A DNA stretch of 64,000 nucleotides from Agaricus subrufescens (taxonomy: Eukaryota > Basidiomycota > Agaricomycetes > Agaricales > Agaricaceae), in contig CM057059.1 in assembly GCA_029945375.1 (NCBI GenBank), positions 248,001-312,000 on the forward strand, written 5' to 3'. The notes below the pieces were generated by a model. It was not told where the DNA came from. It was given only the letters and a program-made list of their open reading frames with translations, and searched no databases. The position numbers and the translations under genes are program-made. Below, piece after piece: positions 1 to 12,594 of this stretch (positions are counted from its first letter, which is position 1; every line of letters begins with the position of its first letter).

Positions 1-490
1 AATTGAATGGTCAGTGATAAACGGTGGTGTTTTGCGGTGGCGAGCAACTTAGTCCAACATGTTAATAAACCTAAACATTTATCTCGCCTCTGCCATTTAT
101 GTATGCACTAAAAATGTACACTAAAGCTCTTCCAGGGAATTATATATGCCATGTCGCCCCGGGACTCGGGGAACATTTGAAATCCTCCTGACAATAGCAA
201 TGCCCGTTCCGAGTATGACCTAACTTACATGGTGCGCGATGTTGACGTTTTCATTAGTCGCCTAGTGCTCTAGCTAACCGGATTGATCTAAGAAGGTGTC
301 GCAAGTCGGGGCAGAGCTTCTCGTGCGTATTTATTGCTTCTCGACTAGCGCCATACTATACATAGACTCCATTCTAGCATGAGTATTGAATGGTTTGTAA
401 TGATTAGAATTTAGTAACGCATGGCTGCTTATTGATTTCCGTTGCTGTTTTCATACCGTGAGAAATGAGCGCTTGAGCAAATAGGTCAGG
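1..490. other. intergenic, 3' flank of P450-1
   Basis: AT-rich sequence downstream of the P450-1 stop codon. I see no coding exon, RNA gene or clear repeat here. Confidence 0.5.
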
Positions 491-2669
491 TTACAGGACG
501 TCAACCCCAATATAATCCTTAAGGAGGTTTTCAACATTCTTCCCCTTTCGTGAGGTGAGCTTGCACTCAAATGGGAGTGGCGTGCTGGAACAGTTCCAAG
601 ATTTCTGAGTGTAAGTTCAGGGCAAGAGCCAGGGACGTACGAGGAGAGAGAGTCAGTAGCAAACTTGGGCTCAACATCAATAGGCTTGCCGTCAGCATCG
701 AGTGCTGGTACGATGTCAAATAAGGAGAGTATGGATACGGCCATAATGTAGAGCATCGATTTGGCGATGTGCGAGCCTGGACATATTCTGGGGGTGAACT
801 TTGAAAAAAGGGGTCAATGGGGATGAATATCGAGACAAACCTTCGTCCAAAACCAAAGGTGCCGACAGTAAATGGATCTATAATGTCGGTCCTCTCAAGG
901 TCGTCCTTCATGAATCGCTCGGGAATGAATTCTGCCGGATTGGGAAATACTTCAGCGTTGTGAAGCATTGCACTAATAAGCGATCCCATTCCATATTAAA
1001 ATGTATAGGTATGTGGTTGTAACGGACGTACTGTGTGTTCGCGAATACCATGGAACCTTTCGGTATGTAATAACCTTGGTAAACGTCATCTGTTGTAGTT
1101 AAATGCGGTACTCCTAACGAATCGAATTATAATGATAGTCGAAAACTGACGGACATGTGACTCCACCTAATGGTAAAACTGGGTTCCATCTGGAGAACTG
1201 TCAGAATGCTGGAGTACTAGTAGAATACTGAGCAAGTGCGAGGACCCACCTTAACACTTCCCTTAGAACCGCTGAAAGGTAAGGGAGATTCTCTCTATCT
1301 GAATAGTCCGGCAATCGATCCTGGCCAATAAGCGAGTCAAGTTCTTCTTGCGCTTTCCGTTGAACCCGAGGATGCAAAAGCATGGCGAGTATGAAGCTTG
1401 TGACGGCTATGGCAGTGGTTTCGTACGCGGCTGCCATTTGAAAAAATGACATTCAGCTGCCTGTACTTTCAGAAGAAAAATATGATCCACCTCCGAATAT
1501 TTGAGTCGCAGCCTCCATTGTATGGTTTTCATGCGACTTGTAGTCGGACAGATTCCCGTGACGCTCGAGACTAGCAGATACAAATGATACAGGGGCTGTT
1601 GCGTCGTCCTTTTCCAGAATGACTGAGGAAGTCGTATTGAAGAACAAGACAAGCACGTACAATATTTTTGAGTACTTTCTTGAATGGAATTTCCTTCACG
1701 CGATTCAGCAAGTCCCGAAGTTCTCGTGCTTCACGCTTGAAGTTTGCACCAGGCATCCATTCAGGCACATATTTGAGAGTTGGGATGATATTAACTAGAT
1801 ATTTACCCGGAGAAACAGCCTCCCCTATCCGAGTAAATGACGTCGCTACGGATTGGATAAAAGGGTCATCAATCCGTGAGACAGGTAGACCATAGGTGAT
1901 GGATAGCGATATTGCCCCAATGCAACTTATCCAGAGTTGATTCAGAACCTAGGAGTGATGGATACAAGGAAATGACCAACCCCTTGATGTGTTTTTCGAC
2001 ATTTGTAGGATCCTCGTAGATACTGGGCAGTAGAAATTTGCGAGAGAATTCTAACAATTTTTCTTCATCTCGCTGCAGAGCTTTGGAGGAAAAGTGTTGC
2101 TGGAATATACGCCGTTGGTATCTCCATTCGTTTCCGTACTCTTTGAAAACAAAGTAGTGGTCAACAGCTGCACTAGAAGACATATGTTATTTAATATTTG
2201 TTGGAAAATGTAGCTGCATACACATCGCGAAGCATAACCAATCGGGGTCTAAGGAAGAAAAGGCGTCAATGATGTTATGTTCTGTTTAGACAGAGAACAA
2301 AGGGAAACACCTGCTGGAGTATAATGCAGATCTTTTCACGAACAAGTCATTGGCAATGTTTGCGTCGTTAATGACGACGATGGGTTGGCCTAGTGCCTCA
2401 ACATAGAGTAAGCTTGACCCTGAAAGGGAGATCTATTACAACAGGCTGTAAGTTGTACTTGTGATGGTTACCGAACCCATTTTTTGCCCCAGTTCCTCGT
2501 AAAAGGAATATATCTTTTCCAGTGGTAACTGAAGAGCGTTACCAATCAATGGCCATCCTGAGGGTCCTGGAGGAAGAGGGAAGAGTCTCTTGCGGTGATA
2601 TCGGTAGATAAAATGGATGGCAGTGGAAAGAAAAATGACAAGAGCCTCGCGCCATCCAAGGATTGCCAT
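491..2669 (-). CDS. cytochrome P450 monooxygenase (P450-1, lineage A)
   Basis: Multi-exon P450, predicted to be anchored in the ER membrane by its N-terminus and to use heme and a P450 reductase. Start MAILGWREAL at 2669 leads into a hydrophobic anchor, a basic stretch (YRYHRKR) and the proline hinge LPLPPGPSGWP near 2570. The I-helix motif AAYETT lies near 1390-1440, the K-helix ExxR (REVLR) near 1250, FGFGRR near 840-860 and the heme-ligand CPG near 780. The last exon ends in YIGVDVL with the stop at 491. All exons I traced join in frame across GT..AG introns, so the gene looks intact. It shares start, intron positions and C-terminus with P450-3, the P450-4 pseudogene and P450-7. It is divergent from the Ohr gene. 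The substrate is unknown; the sequence resembles fungal P450s labelled O-methylsterigmatocystin oxidoreductase-like. Confidence 0.88.
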
Positions 2670-3070
2670 GGGAGAAAGAGCGACAACGATTTTCAGGGTC
2701 CATCACAAGTCAAAGAACTCATACTCCCGTGATACGTGGCCGTCATCGGATGGAGTTCTATGGGAAAATTGAGGTCAATCGAGTGGTGCAGATCGGACGG
2801 CCTCTTAGTGGAGCTCGGATCTGCCTAGACAAAACATCTTGCTTCCGAATTCTCGAAAGATCGTTCGAGCCGAGAAGAGTAGATGCCTCAGGGTTAAAGC
2901 CAGCTGGAAAAAAGGGAACAAAGAAGTTTCGTCCGTTCATCATTCAGAAGCAATGCAAGAACTTGAGGCCCAAGGAACGGCCGAATGAGAGTATTCAGTG
3001 CTGCCGAGATGGAGAAGAAGAGGAGTGTTTACGTGTGTTTCCTGTGCCCCTTTCTCTTGCAAGTACCGTC
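2670..3070. promoter_or_regulatory. shared divergent promoter region P450-1 / Ohr
   Basis: About 400 bp between two divergent start codons (P450-1 on minus, Ohr on plus). Frames that look open across it have no family similarity. Regulation of both genes must lie in this stretch or in the 5' leaders. No specific box is recognised. Confidence 0.4.
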
Positions 3071-3745
3071 ATGTTGTCCCTCGCCCGTGCCTCGCGCTGT
3101 TCTCTTAACCAGCTTTCGCATCGTCAGTTACACGCAACACAAGCAAGGGCCATCCTTTCCCTCAAGGACGTCAAAGTATATTCTTTGCCTAACATCTATC
3201 TGGGTCACCTAGCATCCTCATGACGTCTCCTTGTTCAGTACAGAGTGACCGCAACGGCCACAGGTGCTGGTCGTACTGGGCAGGTCGAGGCAGCCAATTT
3301 CAGGCTCAAGATGGATAGGCCCTCTGAGCTCGGTGGAGCTGGAGAAGGACAGAATCCCGAACAACTCTATGCTATGGGTTATGCGTGTAAGTCGTTCCAG
3401 CATCTGAACAATGGCCCAATCTAGAAGTTCCGTTTAATGATAATGATAGCCTGTTTCCTTGCTGCAACCCAGCTCGCTGCCCGTAAACAAAACAAAAGAG
3501 AGCAGGGCGAAGCAGCCAAAATACATGTTTCTGTTTCGTTGGGTGAACCGCAGGATATTGGTGGATTTGGTCTTGCAGTGGATATCAAGGCTGAAGGTGT
3601 TGATGAGCAGGTCCTTCGGGAAGCCCACGAGGTATGTGGCATGCATCTGCGACTAGAGGATAAGCCTACATTCTTGCTTTTACAGTTTTGTCCATACAGT
3701 CGCGCTTTGAAGCATGGCATTAGTGTCAACGTCTCAAATGCCTGA
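3071..3745 (+). CDS. Ohr/OsmC-family organic hydroperoxide reductase
   Basis: Exons 3071-3175, 3239-3386, 3450-3631 and 3686-3745 join in frame to 164 residues. Residues 1 to about 35 are Arg/Ser-rich with almost no acidic residues, which fits a mitochondrial targeting peptide. The rest is a full Ohr domain: YRVTATATGAGRTG with the catalytic Arg, NPEQLYAMGYASCF with the catalytic Glu and peroxidatic Cys86, and HEFCPYSRA with resolving Cys147. In this family (well studied in bacteria, also found in fungi) the Cys pair reduces organic and lipid hydroperoxides using lipoylated proteins as reductant. The HEFCPYS signature fits Ohr better than classical OsmC. It lies between two P450 genes, but a functional link is only inference. 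Confidence 0.88.
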
Positions 3746-4181
3746 ATCGCTTGAGTGCGTTTTGAGGAACTATTACAATGATGATATCACGCTTTGTAAC
3801 CAGAATTAAGCGGTGCGAGTGTTGATGGCATATGACGAAACTTGCGCCTGAACAAGGCTCATACCACCGAGGCGAGACCCAACGTGGTATGAGACTGCAC
3901 TCAAAATGGTAAAGAAGAATATTCGATGGTCTTTCCCCAGTTTCGTGTGACCGGTCTCGTGAGGTTGCTCAAAAGTGATTGCCCCTTTGTAGATAACCCT
4001 CATCCCGTCTGATGTTTCTAGCCTGACAATGACGCATTGGCTGAAGCTCAGATGATACAAACAACACAAATTCAGATATATTCTCTCACATCGCGTCAGG
4101 AATGACACATGTTGGAGCCAGAAATACGAATAATTCCTGCAGACATATGATACACGCCCTTAGCTAGCTCGTACCATCATC
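3746..4181. other. intergenic between Ohr and P450-2
   Basis: Contains the Ohr 3' end and the P450-2 promoter. Antisense open frames here show no family motif. No RNA gene or repeat is recognised. Confidence 0.45.
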
Positions 4182-6316
4182 ATGGTAGCTGTAAGCTTGC
4201 GAGACGTGCAGGTCCTATGCCTATGTATCTTCATTCACCTCTTCTATCGCTTCCGCAAGAGGTACATGCTACCTCTACCTCCCGGGCCGACTAGGTGGCC
4301 TATAATCGGAAGTGTCTTTTCAATGACTCTGAACTATGCCTACATCCCCTACAAAAAACTCGGGGACGAACTCGGTTATTATCCTATACATTCTTACAAC
4401 TAGAAGCTGGGTTTAACATCTCATGAATATAGGAACAGGATTACTGTACTTTGAGGTATTCGGTCAGCCAATCATTGTGATCAACAACGTCAAAGTGGCC
4501 GAAGACCTCCTTGGAAAGCGATCTGCTACCTACTCAAGCAGGTAAGTACAAAGCTGCTTGATATTTGGCGCAAGATTCATTCATAGACATTTAGGCCACA
4601 GATCAGGATATTCTCAGAGGGGTAAGGTGATATTTAAGTCTCTGATTTAAACCTTCTGCCTTATCTCATTCTACACCAGAAATGGCATTGCCAACTTCTT
4701 TGGCATCATGCCATACGGCAATGAATGGAGAACACACCGACGCGCGTTCCAGGAATACTTTGGACCAAGGTGTATCAATCGGCAGGTGGAAAGGAATGAG
4801 CGGATGTTGCGTTTTGTTCGCAGGGGGCTTCTACCAAATCTACTCACATCCCCGCAGGACTTTCGTCATCATTTAGAAAAGTCAGTACTACAAGTGTGTC
4901 AACGGTGATACCCTGAATTCTAACCATAATGTCTATAGCTGCATTGGCGGTCTTTCATTATCAATCACATACGGTCTCCCTGTCCAACGACTACATGACC
5001 CACGTGTACATTTCTCCGCGGCGGTCTTTGGAGAAATAACAGCAGCAGGAAGCCCTGGAAAGTTTTTCGCCAGTTTTATATCTTCGCTATGCCAAGATAT
5101 ACCAGAATGGATGCCAGGGGCGGGATTCAAGAAGGCAGCACGCCAGCTTCGTGCCCGCGTGGAAAAACTAGTAGATGAACCTTGTCAGGCGCTACTGGAA
5201 GTGCTCGTAAGCCGGTGAATTCAAAATGCGACAAGTTCACTCAAAACAGCGCACAGGATCAAGGAGATATAGAAGAATCATTTGTCCCTGCAAGCTTTGA
5301 GAAGAACCGTCATAAGGCTGAACCCAAAAACCAAGTCAACGATATCAAATATATTGCTGGCCAAGTTTTCGGAGGTGACTTTTTCTTCAACCTGATTGCT
5401 TTACAGAGCTCAATTTGGCTGAATGCTAGGGGCCACCGAAACAACGAAATCTGCGGCATTGACATCCATACTCAAGATGCTGGAAAACCCAAATGTCCAG
5501 CGTGAAGTGCAACGAGAACTTGATTCTGTTATAGGCCCTGATCGGATGCCCACGATGGAGGATATTCCACAATTACCTTATTTATCTGCGGTGATAAGAG
5601 AGACACTCCGGCAAGTATAACACTATTATCGTCCAGACGCTCCAGTAATTCATTATCTATGTTAGTTGGAATCCTATAGTTCCGTTGAGCATAACACGCA
5701 TGACAACTAGTGACGACGTGTATGAGGGATATTACATACCGGGGGGCTCTGTTATCATCACCAATATATAGTCCGTCCATTCTTCTCGGAACGCTGTAAC
5801 CTTGTCTCTAATGATACCCCTAGCGCAATGCTTTACGATGAAGCCACATATCCAGAACCAAGCAAATTTGACCCTGGTCGATTTATCAAGCACGGCATTC
5901 TTCGTGACGACGTCCCTAATCCAGAAGTTGTTGCTACCTTTGGGTTCGGTAGAAGGTAAATTGCCTCGTTTTGTTTTCAAGTTTGGATTTGACATGTAAT
6001 GAGTTGTCCCACCAGAATGTGTCCTGGGCCACATATAGCGTTGCCATTTGCTTACCTGGTTGCTGCTTCTATTCTCCATTTATTTGATATATCGCCGGAG
6101 CACGATGTGGAGGGCAATCCCATCAAGGTAGCTCCCAAGTTTACACCTTCATCTATTACATCGTAAGTCTATACGCATTACGATTTAAAAAAATAATTAA
6201 CTTCCGTCCTATTGTGTTGTAGTGAGCCGGGCCCATTCCCTTGCAAGATAACGCCTCGCCAAGATAGGAACGTGACTGCGTTACTTTGGGAGTATTTTGA
6301 CGATGGACCTATATAA
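4182..6316 (+). CDS. cytochrome P450 monooxygenase (P450-2, lineage B)
   Basis: Multi-exon P450 starting MVAVSLRDVQVL with a membrane anchor, FYRFRKR, then LPLPPGPTRWPIIGS near 4275. The I-helix reads GATETT near 5420-5450, the ExxR is RETLR near 5600, FGFGRR lies near 5940-5955 and the heme-ligand CPG near 6017. The last exon (from about 6223) carries CKITPRQDRNV and ends DDGPI with the stop at 6314-6316. One exon appears to end in TATAG, but a GT donor inside that string followed by a CTAG acceptor restores the frame, and the same junction occurs in P450-8. Lineage B (P450-2, -6, -8) shares the start, the DGPI end and a Cys-Gln-Asp-Ile-Pro-Glu-Trp segment in the middle. The gene looks intact; the substrate is unknown. 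Confidence 0.87.
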
Positions 6317-6843
6317 TCATTAAAAATGTCCTTGTCTGTAACGTGTAAGTTAAGAAAAGAAGACTCTATGCAGTTACGATTTACACAGATACCCACCATT
6401 GTTAGCGCTATGGGGCCAAGAAATGACAGATTCAGGTAGGCTGAGCAGCTGTTGATCCTGAGAGTAGGTCGAGATATACGCTAATCAAGTATAGTATTGT
6501 CATCACATATACCATCTGGATTTTCAGCTCACGCGGAACGACACTCAGCGCTCCCTCACATCTGCCTCAGTACTTTGTTGAATGCGGCCGGGCAGGAAGA
6601 CTACAACAAGCTGAAGTATGTGGGTGTATATCATAAGTATTGGGAGATTTGAACGTCCCACGCTGAGAAAGATTTGCAGCAACCACGATAGGCTCTCTTA
6701 AACATCTACTTGAGAAACATTCTTCCCTGAACGTCCAAATCATACTAATATCTCGGCGTAGAGTCTGAAAGCATGAGATGGTGGTTGATGACAAGTACAT
6801 CCCAGATTGATCTAGCCATCAAAAACTGTTTGTCTCTGTCAAA
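6317..6843. other. intergenic, convergent 3' ends of P450-2 and P450-3
   Basis: Holds the two 3' flanks. The part from about 6650 resembles the 3' flank of the P450-4 pseudogene at about 10300-10455 (shared TCCAAATCATAC and a GTTGAT(G/A)ACAAGTACAT block), so the duplication unit extends past the stop codons. No gene is recognised. Confidence 0.5.
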
Positions 6844-9022
6844 TCATATGGCGTCGATCCCCATATACTCCTTCAAAAGACTCTCAACATTCTTCCCCTT
6901 CCGTGGAGTAATCTTGCAATCAAATGGGAGTGGCATTCTAAACCGATTTGAAATTGATAAATTTGAATCAAGCACCGCAGTCAAGGACTCACGAGAATAT
7001 AGAGTCAGTAACGAACTTTGGTTCAACATTGATAGGTTTTCCATCCGAATCAAGTGCCGGTACAATATCAAACAATGAGATTATAGACGCAGCCATGATA
7101 TAAAGCATAGATCTGGCAATATGTGCGCCGGGACATACTCTAGACATTGAACCGGTTGAAAAAGGGGACAACAATAAGGATTAAGATTGAGACTAACCTT
7201 CGTCCAAAACCAAAGGTGGCAATAAAAAATGGGTCCAAGATATCCGTTCTCTCACGACCGTCCTTTAGGAATCGCTCGGGAATAAATTCTCCAGGATTGG
7301 AAAATACTTCGTCGTTATGGAGCATTGCACTAATAAAGAAACCCAATCTTAACGAAAGTGAAGATTACTGTGTTGGGGTACGTACTGTGTGTTTGTCAGT
7401 ACCACTGAACCTTTTGGTATGTAGTAACCTTTATAAACATCATCTGTTACAGTTAAATGCGGTAATCCTAACAAATTATGTCAATGACAGCCGGTAATGA
7501 GTTACTCAGCCTACCTGATGGCACAGGGGGGTTCCACCTATAGTATCACCAGGTCAGTGGTAAAAGAAATGCTGAGAAATGGAATGGATTTGCCTTAACA
7601 CTTCTCTTAGAACCGCCGACAGGTAAGGAAGCTGTTCCCTATCTGAGAAATCTGGGAGACGATCTTGGCCAACGAACATATCAATTTCTTCTTGAGCTTT
7701 CCGTTGAACTTGCGGATTCAAAAGCATTGTGAGAACAAAGGTGGTGACTGATATCGTAGTCGTTTCGTATGCAGCTGTCGTTCAATGAATACTATTCAAT
7801 TGGATGCGCATGAATAATAAGGAGGGTAGTTTACCTCCGAATATCTGAGTGGCTGCCTCCATTGTGTGTAACTCATTCATTTTATGGTCAGGTCCATCCC
7901 TGTAACGTTCGAGGTTGGCGGACACAAAGGAGACTGGAGCTGTTTGGTTATCCTGTTGCGGGATGATTCAAATATGCACGCGGCAATACAGAGAACGGGC
8001 ACTCACCATGGCTTCGAGTACTTTCTTGAATGGTGCTTCCTTCACCTGATTCAACGACTCACGAAGTTCCCGCGCCTCACGCTTGAAAGTCGCACCAGGC
8101 ATCCATTCAGGCGCATATTTGAGAATTGAAAAAATGTTGACCAGATATTTTCCTGGGGAAGCAGCGGCCCCTGTGTCGCTAAATGATGCCGCCACGGATT
8201 TTATAAAAGGGTCGTTGATTCGAGAGACAGGCAGTCCATAGGTCAGGGAAAGTGATGCACCACCAATACAGCTTATAGAAAGGTGAGTCTAGGACTAATG
8301 AAGGAGAAGAATGCCAACTCACTTCTTGATGTGGTTTTCAAAGTCTTTTGGATCCTCGTAAATGCTGGGTAGAAGGAATTTACGAGCAAAGTCTAATAAT
8401 TTCTCCTCATCTCGGTGCAAAGTTCGTGGAGAAAAATGTTGCTGGAAGATCCGCCGTTGATACCTCCATTCATTGCCATACTGCTTAAGGCCAAAAAAAT
8501 GGTCAACGCCAGCTCTGAATGAAAAGTAAATGTCAATTTGATTTGTATTGTCAGTGATTGTTCCGGTCGCGTACACTTCGTGAAGCATGACCGACGCGGG
8601 CCTGGCGATGATGATCGATAATTGATATCGCGTCAGCATCACTAATTTAAGAAATGCTGTAAACAATCTACCTGCTGGAGTACAATCCTGATCGTTTTGT
8701 GACTAGGTCATTTGCAATATCAACATCATTGATAACAAGGATTGGTTGACCTAGTGCCTCGACATAAATGATCTTTGATCCTGGAAGCTCGTTATCACAA
8801 ACCATTTAGGTATAAGAAAGCTCACAAACCAAGTTTTCGTCCTAGCTCCTCGTAAAAAGAATACACCTTGTCCAGAGGCAATTGTAGAGCATTCCCGATC
8901 AATGGCCATCCCTTAGGTCCGGGGGGGAGGGGGAGGAGTTGTTTCCTACGATAGCGATAGGCAAAATGGATTATAGCACAGAGAGTTAGAACAGCGGCCT
9001 CGCGCCAACCCAGCAATGCCAT
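6844..9022 (-). CDS. cytochrome P450 monooxygenase (P450-3, lineage A)
   Basis: Start MALLGWREAAVL at 9022 was chosen over an upstream ATG at 9043 because it matches the paralogues. An N-terminal anchor and LPLPPGPKGWPLIGN (near 8930) follow. The I-helix AAYETTT lies near 7755, the ExxR (REVLR) near 7610, FGFGRR near 7200 and the CPG near 7130. The C-terminus is [20 protein letters not shown] with the stop at 6844. Introns fall where they do in P450-1 and P450-7, and traced exons join without breaks. It is most similar to the neighbouring P450-4 pseudogene, and the two share flanking DNA on both sides, which marks a segmental duplication. It is probably a functional ER P450 of unknown substrate. 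Confidence 0.87.
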
Positions 9023-10458
9023 GAGGGAATAAAGAATTGACAATTTGACCCGAGACCAGACAAGACTTACGAGAATTTATAGCCCTCACAATTTTCTCAT
9101 GGAACAAAGATTAATAGAAAAGGAAATTCCATATGACGATCAAATGACTAGCCAAGAACAGAGTGACATCTGCACCTATCAAATGTCACCATCCATAAAT
9201 CCTGTCAATAATTTCTGATCAAACGTGGTGAAGGAATACCTCAATGAGATGTTCTTCAGTGCAATGAACCACGGAGAGATGACTGCAGCATAAATTTCAG
9301 AATCAAACAAGACTCGAACGATACTTTCACAATGTTCTCATCCGGGAGAAGTATCAATCTGAGAAGAATTGGATGGATTTGTAGCGGTTCAATGCCGGAA
9401 CATCTTGCTTGGCTATACAATTGATTATGAAATCCAAATTCTGGAAAGGCATGGAGAAGCATCATCATTACTTCAATGACAGATACAATTGAGCGGCGGA
9501 ATTATAATACTTAGAACCCAATAGCCTGGCGCATAGATTTGGTCACAGATCTTAACCCGGGATTTTACGAGGCAGGCTACAATTGTATAGTTGTGTCATA
9601 GTGACTCAGACTCATGCCGACGCAAGATAACGCCTCACGAAGATAGGGATGTGACTACTTTACCTTGGAGCTTACCAGAAATCTACCAGAAATACGAGGA
9701 GCCCTCTGCTGGCTTCTTTCCTGCGTCAAGCCTGCGCCGGCTCCTTTCTACATGTCTAATCCGCATTGGGTAGAATACTCCGCGTCACGTCGATGATGAA
9801 CTTCTTATACTTAGCACTCGATAGATAACCTCCCCTACATAGGAATCATCCTGCTTGTCTCCGATTTCACCTGATATGTAACATCATGGCACTTATCGTT
9901 CCTATTCATATTACCCACGGGCCACATATCATGTTGTCACTTGATCATATCCCGCGCTCCCGCGTCAGGCCCTCGTGAGATCCTCGTGAGATCCACAACT
10001 AATCATCTTGAGCCCTCGTCGTGTCCTCATTGGTCCGTGTTGTATCCTCATGATCTCACGCTACTCATTAGTCCTCGTCGTGCCTTTACTAGTCGCCATT
10101 AGTCAGCTTTACCACTGAGTGTTTGAGTGGAAAACCACTCTATGTCGAGTCTCACACAGTGAATTAGCCCTTCCCCACTCCTTGTCTGCTTCAAGCTCTC
10201 ATCTAATCCACATAAAAACTCCCACTCAGCCGCCTTCAACTCGTGTCAGTCCGCGTGAGGACGGGGTACTTTGAAAGTACTTGCTAGAATCACTGCATAA
10301 GGCCCTCATAGACACTCACTTGGGCACCTTCAAAAAAGTCCAAATCATACAGTACCACATAGAATCTGCAAACGTGGAATAACGGTTGATAACAAGTACA
10401 TACATCTTGAATTGTTCCATCCATAACAAACCAAACCAAAAACCGTTCGCCTGTCAAT
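9023..10458. other. intergenic with duplicated upstream DNA and a P450 relic
   Basis: The 9100-9520 part matches 12690-13130 upstream of the P450-4 pseudogene (shared GATCAAATGACT and, further up, a TTCTGGAA..GGAGAAGCATCAT block). A relic of a lineage-B P450 last exon lies at 9620-9670. Around 9970-10085 there are short direct repeats (CCTCGTGAGAT twice, CCTCGTCGTG twice). No intact gene is seen. Confidence 0.5.
9620..9670 (+). pseudogene. relic of a lineage-B P450 last exon
   Basis: The plus strand reads RKITPHEDRDVTTLPW, clearly the same as the last-exon motif CKITPRQDRNVTALLW of P450-2 (6240-6290). The rest of a P450 is missing around it, so this is an orphan fragment of about 50 bp left by deletion or rearrangement. 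Confidence 0.7.
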
Positions 10459-12594
10459 TTACAAGGCATCAATCCCCATGTACTCCTTCAGAAGACTCTC
10501 AACATTCTCCCCCTTTCGTGGAGTGATCTTGCAATCCAATGGGAGTGGTATCCTGAAATGGCTCGAAATTAAAAGATTTGAATTCAGCACCACCGCCAAG
10601 GACTTACGAGAAAAGAGAGTCGTCACTGAACTTAGCCTCAACTCCAACTGGCTTGCCATTTGCATCGAGTGTTGGTGAGATATCAAACAAGGAAAGTATA
10701 GACGCCGCCATAATAAAAAGCACGGATCTGGCGATATGCGAGCCGGGACATATTCTGGATACGAAGTTAGTGAAAAGAAGAATACGTTACGATGAGACAG
10801 GTAAATATTCAAACAAACCTTCGTCCAAAGCCAAAGGTGCCAACAGAAAACGGATTTGAGATGTCAGACCGTATGGTACCATCTTCTGTTAAGAATCGCT
10901 CAGGAATGAACTCATTAGGATTGGGGAATTCTTCCTTGTTATGAAACATTGCACTGACGGTGATATGAAAACGAGAAGGCTAGATTGCTGAGATACGTAC
11001 TGTACGTTTGTTATTATCACACAGTCTCTTGGTATGTAATAACCTAGATAAACGTCGTCTGTAGTAAAATGCGGTATTCCTAGTGAATTATATTAATGGG
11101 ACTTGGCAATTGAAGTATCCAGTAACCTACCTATCGGCAAGGGTGGGTTCCACCTAGATAAATTGTCAGGTCGAGTGTGAAAAAAATGCTGAGAAATACA
11201 ATGAACTCACCTGAGCACTTCCCTTAGAATTGCAGAGAGGTAACCCTCCCTGTCTGAAAAGTCGGGGAGTCAATCTTCGCCAACAAGCAAATCAATTTCT
11301 TGTTGCGCCATCCGCTGCGCTTCGGGGTGCAACAACATCCCAAGGATGAAGGTAATGAATGATAATATAATCGTTTCATAAGCAGCTACCATTAGAGCAA
11401 TACTATTCAGTCATATGTATTTAAAGAGAAAACAACGTGATATACCTCCGAATACTTGAGTCGCTACCTCCATTGTGTGGAATTCGTGCGATTGGTAGTC
11501 AGGTTGATCCTTGTGATGCTCGAGACTGGCAGAGACAAAAGATATTGGAGCTGTTTTATTATCCTTTTGCAAGTAAATGAGTAAAGCACGGTAGAGAATA
11601 TAACGGGTGGGCCCGGGGGCACTCACCATGGCTTCGAGCACTTGCTTGAATAGCGTTTCCTTCACCCGATTCATTATATCGGAAAGTTCCCGCGCCTCAC
11701 GCTTGAAAGCTACACCCGGCACCCATTCTGGTATATATTTGAGAATTGGGATAATGTTGACCAGATTTTTTCCCGGGGAAGCAGCCGCCCCTATCGCGGC
11801 AAATGATGTCGCAACAGAACGGATAAAAGGATCCTCGATACATGAAACTGGTAGTCCGTAGGTCAGAGACAGTGACATCGCTCTAACGCAACTGATTATG
11901 AGGTGAGTCGAATTTGAAACAAATGAACGCGAAAAAGCCCAAATCACTTCTTAATGCGGCTGTCAAAATTTCTTGGAGCCTCGTAGATGCTGGGTAGAAA
12001 AAATTTGTGAATAAAATCTAGCAACCTCCTTTCATCCCGTTGTAAAGTTCTTGGTGAGAAACATTGTTGGAATATTCGGCGTTGGTACCTCCACTCATTG
12101 TCGTACTGTTTAAAGACAAAAAATTGGTCAACATTTGCTTTGGAAATGACTTGTTACTTCGATTCATAATTTATTGATGCGATTGCGTACACTTCTTGAA
12201 GCATGACCGACGTGGGCCTGAAGAATGAAGCTTGAAGTGTCAACACTGCCCATGTGTCTCATCATCAGATGGTAAAGAACCTGCATGCTGGAGTATAATC
12301 CAGGTCGCTTCGTGACCAGGTCATTTGCGACTTCTACATTGTTGATGACCACAATTAACTTCCAGTGCATCAACATAGATTAATTTGGACCCTGGAAGAA
12401 AAACCATTATCACGAGCCGGTGAGGTATCAGGAAACTATCAAACCATATTTTTGTCCCAAATCCGCATAAAACAAATGCAATTTTTCGAGAGGCAATTGT
12501 AGAGCATTTGAAATCAATGGCCACCGAGGAAGTCCAGGAGTCGCTTCCGGCAGTAGTGGTAGACGAGAGAACCTCACGCCAACCTAGGACTTTC
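10459..12594 (-). pseudogene. cytochrome P450 pseudogene (P450-4, lineage A)
   Basis: Collinear with P450-3 from MKVLGWREV to the C-terminus YMGIDAL, but broken. (1) Right after WREV the hydrophobic anchor and YRYRRK segment are missing and the frame shifts before LPLLPEATPG. (2) Exon 2 has lost bases between YVDAL and IVVINNVEVAN (near 12350), shifting the frame. (3) A TGA at 11270-11272 (minus strand) replaces the Arg codon of the V-G-x-D-R-L-P-D-F-S motif, a CGA to TGA change, and three residues are lost just after it (DREGYLSA against the usual DRENLPYLSA). The heme-loop exons (FGFGRR near 10830, CPG near 10745) are still readable. No functional P450 can be made without reading around several lesions. 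Confidence 0.85.
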
